Shown here piece after piece: positions 61,234-64,000 of a stretch of 64,000 nucleotides of DNA; within the stretch, counting starts at the first letter, position 1; each line of letters starts with the position of its first letter. The stretch lies in assembly GCA_947493215.1 (NCBI GenBank), contig CANLQE010000001.1:558001-622000 (forward strand). Direction: 5' to 3'. The notes below the pieces were generated by a model that was given only the letters and a program-made list of their open reading frames with translations, was not told the origin of the DNA and ran no database searches. Origin of the DNA: an uncultured Sphingomonadaceae bacterium (lineage in GTDB: Bacteria > Pseudomonadota > Alphaproteobacteria > Sphingomonadales > Sphingomonadaceae). The translations under genes and the position numbers were made by a program.

Positions 61234-61851
61234 ATGAGCAGCTTGACCAAACCCAAACGTTCGCGACTGTTGCCCGAAGACCGGCGTATGCAGCTGCTGG
61301 ATTGTGCCAAGAATATTATCCTGAGACAGGGTTTCAGTTCATTAACGATGGAGGCTGTTACCAAGGAAGCCAATGTAAGCAATCCGCTGGTATATAAATA
61401 TTTCGACACACGCCTTTCGCTTTTGCAGGAACTGACCGAACGCGAGATTATTCGTTATTATACAGAGGTTCTCGAGGAACTAGATGTCGATCAGGGTTTT
61501 CAACATTTGCTGCATATTTCGGTCAGGACAAATTTTGATGAAGTGGCAAACGGCAATATTTTATCCATCTTGCGCAGTCAGCCTGATATCGAAAAAGGGA
61601 TCGACAAAGCGAAATTGCGGAAAAAAATTGATGTAGCCCCTATTCTAGTTCAGCGTACAATGGATGCCTTTCAGATATCCCGGCAACAAGCCGTCAGAAT
61701 AGTGGCGTTCGGTGCCGGGGTGTCGCAGAGAGCGGCAATGCACTGGCAGCAGTATGGCGGTGAACGCAACAAGATGATCAATGACGTAATTGCATTCATT
61801 AATGGTGGGATTGACGCGCTCATTTCAGAGACATCAGATAAGGCTAGTTAA
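61234..61851 (+). CDS. TetR family transcriptional regulator
   Basis: This 205-aa protein has the TetR N-terminal helix-turn-helix (ILRQGFSSLTMEAVTKEANVSNPLVYKYF, about 25-55) and a ligand-binding C-terminal region. It is probably a local repressor of catabolic genes. It is convergent with the hydrolase-flavin reductase gene, with an eight-base overlap. A 27-base sequence before its ATG resembles one at 59526-59552 (21 of 27 positions). Confidence 0.88.
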   Translation: MSSLTKPKRSRLLPEDRRMQLLDCAKNIILRQGFSSLTMEAVTKEANVSNPLVYKYFDTRLSLLQELTEREIIRYYTEVLEELDVDQGFQHLLHISVRTNFDEVANGNILSILRSQPDIEKGIDKAKLRKKIDVAPILVQRTMDAFQISRQQAVRIVAFGAGVSQRAAMHWQQYGGERNKMINDVIAFINGGIDALISETSDKAS

Positions 61852-63073
61852 AATGCAATCGCCGGTACTTTCCTGAGTAATAGAGTAACGGATCACGGCG
61901 CTGTTCGAACCTGGCGCGCACCACCTCTCCGACAAAAATGATATGGTCGCCTTGCTCAATTGAATTGCGCTTAACGCATTCGAAATTTGCAAGGGAATTG
62001 GAGACTATCGGTACTCCTTGATCCCATTTTTCCCAGTCGGTGTTGGAAAAGCGGTCCACACCTTTAGCTGCGAACAAATTTGATATGGGTTGTTGACCAA
62101 TGTGCAATATGTTTACCGCAAAGGCATCCGCATCTTGAAATGCCGTCAAAGTATTGGCTTTCCTGTCTAGACAGACAAGAACAAGTGCTGGATCAAGCGA
62201 GACGGAAGTGAATGAATTGACGGTTAGACCAACCGGTTTGCCGTTTCGATCGGTAGTAGTGATAACTGTAATACCGGTAGCGAAACATCCCATCGCATCT
62301 CTGAGCGTTCGTGCGTCAGATCCGGACATATATTCTGGAGCCCGTCGCGGTATGTGCCGTTCGATGAATTCGAGAAGGACAGCGTTGAAATCATCGGCGT
62401 TGTCGAAGGCGACATAATGTCCACCCCCTTCGATTTCAGCAACTTCACAGTTTGCTACTAAGTCTGCCAACTTGTACGTCGACTGCGGAGAGCTTGTTGT
62501 GGTTTCAGAACCACGTACGATCAGTGTCGGAATTTTCAATCGCTTTGCAGCATCGTGCAGCCGAGTCTCCATATCCGCAAAATCAAAGCCACCATCCAGA
62601 ATTTTCTTATCATAGAAGTTGTTTGCTAACTGTTCATCGATCCTTTTTTCAACTGTCCTGTTGAGAGCCTTTGCATTTTGGGAAGTGATTTCCGGCGGTG
62701 GATTGGTCAAAACCAGCCCGGTTGCCAATGGTTCTTCCGCTTCACCCAGCGCGGAGAGAGCTATCCAGCCGCCCAGTGTCGATCCGACAATCACTGGACG
62801 GGATGACAGTTGCGCCAGCACTGCGATCAAGTCAGCAATGAAGCTATCTAGCGTATAGTTACCATCGTCCGGTATTCCGCTGTCACCATGGCCGCGCAAA
62901 TCCGGGCAAATCACAAAGCGTCCAGCTTGAGCCATCGACCGCGCTGCCTGTTTCCAGACCTGTCGTGTCTGCATGCCGCCTGGAAGTAAAAGCACTGATG
63001 GATCATTCTCGTCCCCATAGGTGTCGGCGACAATTTTCAGCCCGCCAAATCCGGTAAATATTCTGGTGGGCAT
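61844..63073 (-). CDS. Fusion of alpha/beta hydrolase and flavin reductase domains
   Basis: The 409-aa product starts at ATG 63073. Residues 1-240 form an alpha/beta hydrolase, whose nucleophile elbow reads GSTLG (97-101), putting a Thr at the usual Ser position; the His is in GGGHYVAFD. Residues 245-409 form a flavin-reductase-like (HpaC-type) domain with AMGCFATGITVITT and NSFTSVSLDPALV. This order is unusual. The reductase could supply FMNH2 to an oxygenase, and the hydrolase could open or hydrolyse its product. Upstream on the same strand is a GST gene. Confidence 0.8.
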   Translation of the reverse strand: MPTRIFTGFGGLKIVADTYGDENDPSVLLLPGGMQTRQVWKQAARSMAQAGRFVICPDLRGHGDSGIPDDGNYTLDSFIADLIAVLAQLSSRPVIVGSTLGGWIALSALGEAEEPLATGLVLTNPPPEITSQNAKALNRTVEKRIDEQLANNFYDKKILDGGFDFADMETRLHDAAKRLKIPTLIVRGSETTTSSPQSTYKLADLVANCEVAEIEGGGHYVAFDNADDFNAVLLEFIERHIPRRAPEYMSGSDARTLRDAMGCFATGITVITTTDRNGKPVGLTVNSFTSVSLDPALVLVCLDRKANTLTAFQDADAFAVNILHIGQQPISNLFAAKGVDRFSNTDWEKWDQGVPIVSNSLANFECVKRNSIEQGDHIIFVGEVVRARFEQRRDPLLYYSGKYRRLHFN

Positions 63074-63086
63074 GATTCCAATTTCC

Positions 63087-63728
63087 TTATGTCTGGGGAC
63101 TTGGAGTGGCACTTGCTGACTGGCAACTTGGCCGGGATGACACTTGCTCGTGCCAGCGGGCGAGGTTGTTAAGGCCTTCGTCTGGCTTTAAACCTACCAA
63201 CGACGCTGCGAAATCGACGCCAGTGAGCAAAGTAATGTCGGCAATTGTGAATCGGTCTCCCGCAACAAACTCACTATTCTCAAATTCCTTGTCGAGGCGG
63301 TTGTAATATTGATGTGTTCGTTCATCACTTTGCGCCTTCGCCTCCGGGATTGACTCGAACAATCCCATTGCACCCACAATCGGGCCGTTAATCCATGAAA
63401 TCGAAATTTCGCGCCAATATTCAAACTCCATTTGCCGGTTGCGTGCCTCGATATGCCCCAGTTCATAAGCATCCCGGCCAAATAGATTTGGTTCGGGTTC
63501 AACGGCCTCTAGATAGCGGCAAATCGCGACCGATTCTGGAATACACCGGCCATCATCGAGTTCCAGCACCGGGATTTTACCGCTTGGGTTCTTCTTGAGA
63601 AAACCCGAAACCTTGTGCTCCCTTTTGGTGATGTCGCAATGCACTAGCTCCAGATCAATTCCTTTTTCCGCAGCAAAAATCTTCACTCGCCGTGGGTTGG
63701 GTGCACCGGCATAATCATATAATTTCAT
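63087..63728 (-). CDS. Glutathione S-transferase
   Basis: This 213-aa protein has the GST N-terminal thioredoxin fold (YDYAGAPNPRRVKIFAAEKG, then NPSGKIPVLELDDG and PESVAICRYLE) and a helical C-terminal domain. It should conjugate or transfer glutathione in a degradation or detoxification pathway. It is 13 bases upstream of the hydrolase-flavin reductase fusion gene and 15 bases downstream of a partial hydrolase gene, so the three are likely one operon. Confidence 0.9.
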   Translation of the reverse strand: MKLYDYAGAPNPRRVKIFAAEKGIDLELVHCDITKREHKVSGFLKKNPSGKIPVLELDDGRCIPESVAICRYLEAVEPEPNLFGRDAYELGHIEARNRQMEFEYWREISISWINGPIVGAMGLFESIPEAKAQSDERTHQYYNRLDKEFENSEFVAGDRFTIADITLLTGVDFAASLVGLKPDEGLNNLARWHEQVSSRPSCQSASATPSPQT

Positions 63729-63743
63729 CGAAAATCTCTCCCG

Positions 63744-64000
63744 TCATTCCTCGGCATTTGCCTGGCGCATTTCCAGCCCGGCCGCCCAGCGGCGCTGGAA
63801 GCCACGCCAGTAAGCATCTTCTTCAGGACCAGCGAGCTTGCCATTGAGCTGTTCGCCAAAGCCAACCGGCCACTCTGCCTTGTTTGACTCAACCGTGGGA
63901 ACGTTCAGATAGCTGGCTTTGTCTTCGTCACCTTTCAACTTCCAATCCAGAAAGGCGGTCGCAAAATGTTGGTTGATCACATTCAACCGATCGCTTCGCC
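63744..64000 (-). CDS. C-terminus of hydrolase-like protein, start outside window
   Basis: The frame is open through base 64,000. The visible 85 residues (INQHFATAFLDWKLKG, then WRGFQRRWAAGLEM near the stop) resemble the C-terminus of dienelactone-hydrolase-like alpha/beta hydrolases. The catalytic part lies beyond the window. It is 15 bases from the GST gene and co-directional with it. Confidence 0.6.
   Translation of the reverse strand, partial: RSDRLNVINQHFATAFLDWKLKGDEDKASYLNVPTVESNKAEWPVGFGEQLNGKLAGPEEDAYWRGFQRRWAAGLEMRQANAEE

Noticed and set aside
1-64000. CRISPR array
   Set aside because: No regularly spaced identical repeats of suitable length were seen on reading; only the short dispersed repeat family is present.

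Overview
The window looks like a chromosomal segment of a sphingomonad-type alphaproteobacterium (Sphingomonadales, perhaps a marine Sphingorhabdus/Parasphingorhabdus relative). This is inferred from the DUF6356-type small membrane protein, the gpsA-tsaD / hemC-hemD neighbourhood, a CYP153-type P450, the thermonuclease-family and GtrA-type proteins, and moderate GC. No 16S or other decisive marker is present, so genus-level placement is uncertain.

Layout. (1) 1-12,000 is accessory DNA: a small-gene cluster with a serine resolvase (1-2,587), orphan membrane and secreted proteins, a secreted M48 protease-TPR operon (3,879-6,438), a small secreted-protein/nuclease-like operon (6,769-7,649), a PIN-like + DUF4238 pair (7,847-9,807) and a divergent two-gene pair of a soluble unknown and a four-helix membrane protein (9,971-11,523). 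The last two are the best candidates for undescribed defence or toxin systems. (2) 12,008-20,000 holds DUF6356, a YeiH-type exporter, an SDR, a solitary N6-adenine methyltransferase, NhaA, a DUF885 lipoprotein and a YjhX/YjhQ-like toxin-antitoxin pair. (3) 20,289-45,239 is mostly core: a four-gene surface-glycan operon, VOC protein, MsrB, CYP153 P450, ABC exporter, QueG, CysZ/EI24 protein, adenosine kinase, polysaccharide flippase, GpsA-TsaD, HemC-HemD plus a membrane-anchored partner, thioesterases, oligopeptidase B, aminopeptidase P and tRNA-Thr(GGT). (4) 45,240-64,000 is again accessory: a DUF3489-DUF2924-serine recombinase module next to the tRNA, hypothetical and broken genes (a truncated metallo-beta-lactamase-fold protein, a GNAT relic, a lone GST N-domain), a biopterin-type PTPS-SDR-NTF2 operon, an HxlR regulator with paired direct repeats, a group II PLP decarboxylase with a divergent ArsR regulator, PhzF, a LysE exporter, an amidohydrolase, a TetR regulator, and an unusual alpha/beta hydrolase-flavin reductase fusion followed upstream by a GST and the end of another hydrolase.

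How genes work together. Many neighbours share ATGA/GTGA overlaps, so real operons can be read directly (M48 operon, PIN-DUF4238, glycan operon, ABC pair, gpsA-tsaD, hemC-hemD, thioesterase-oligopeptidase, DUF3489-DUF2924-recombinase, PTPS-SDR-NTF2). A dispersed short repeat (core AATGTCCGCTTT) marks several accessory intergenic regions and forms the ends of a roughly 260-bp element at 59,433-59,694; one copy abuts a frameshifted remnant of the GNAT gene that is intact at 57,215. No CRISPR array, rRNA or complete insertion sequence was seen. All calls are by reading; no database search was possible.
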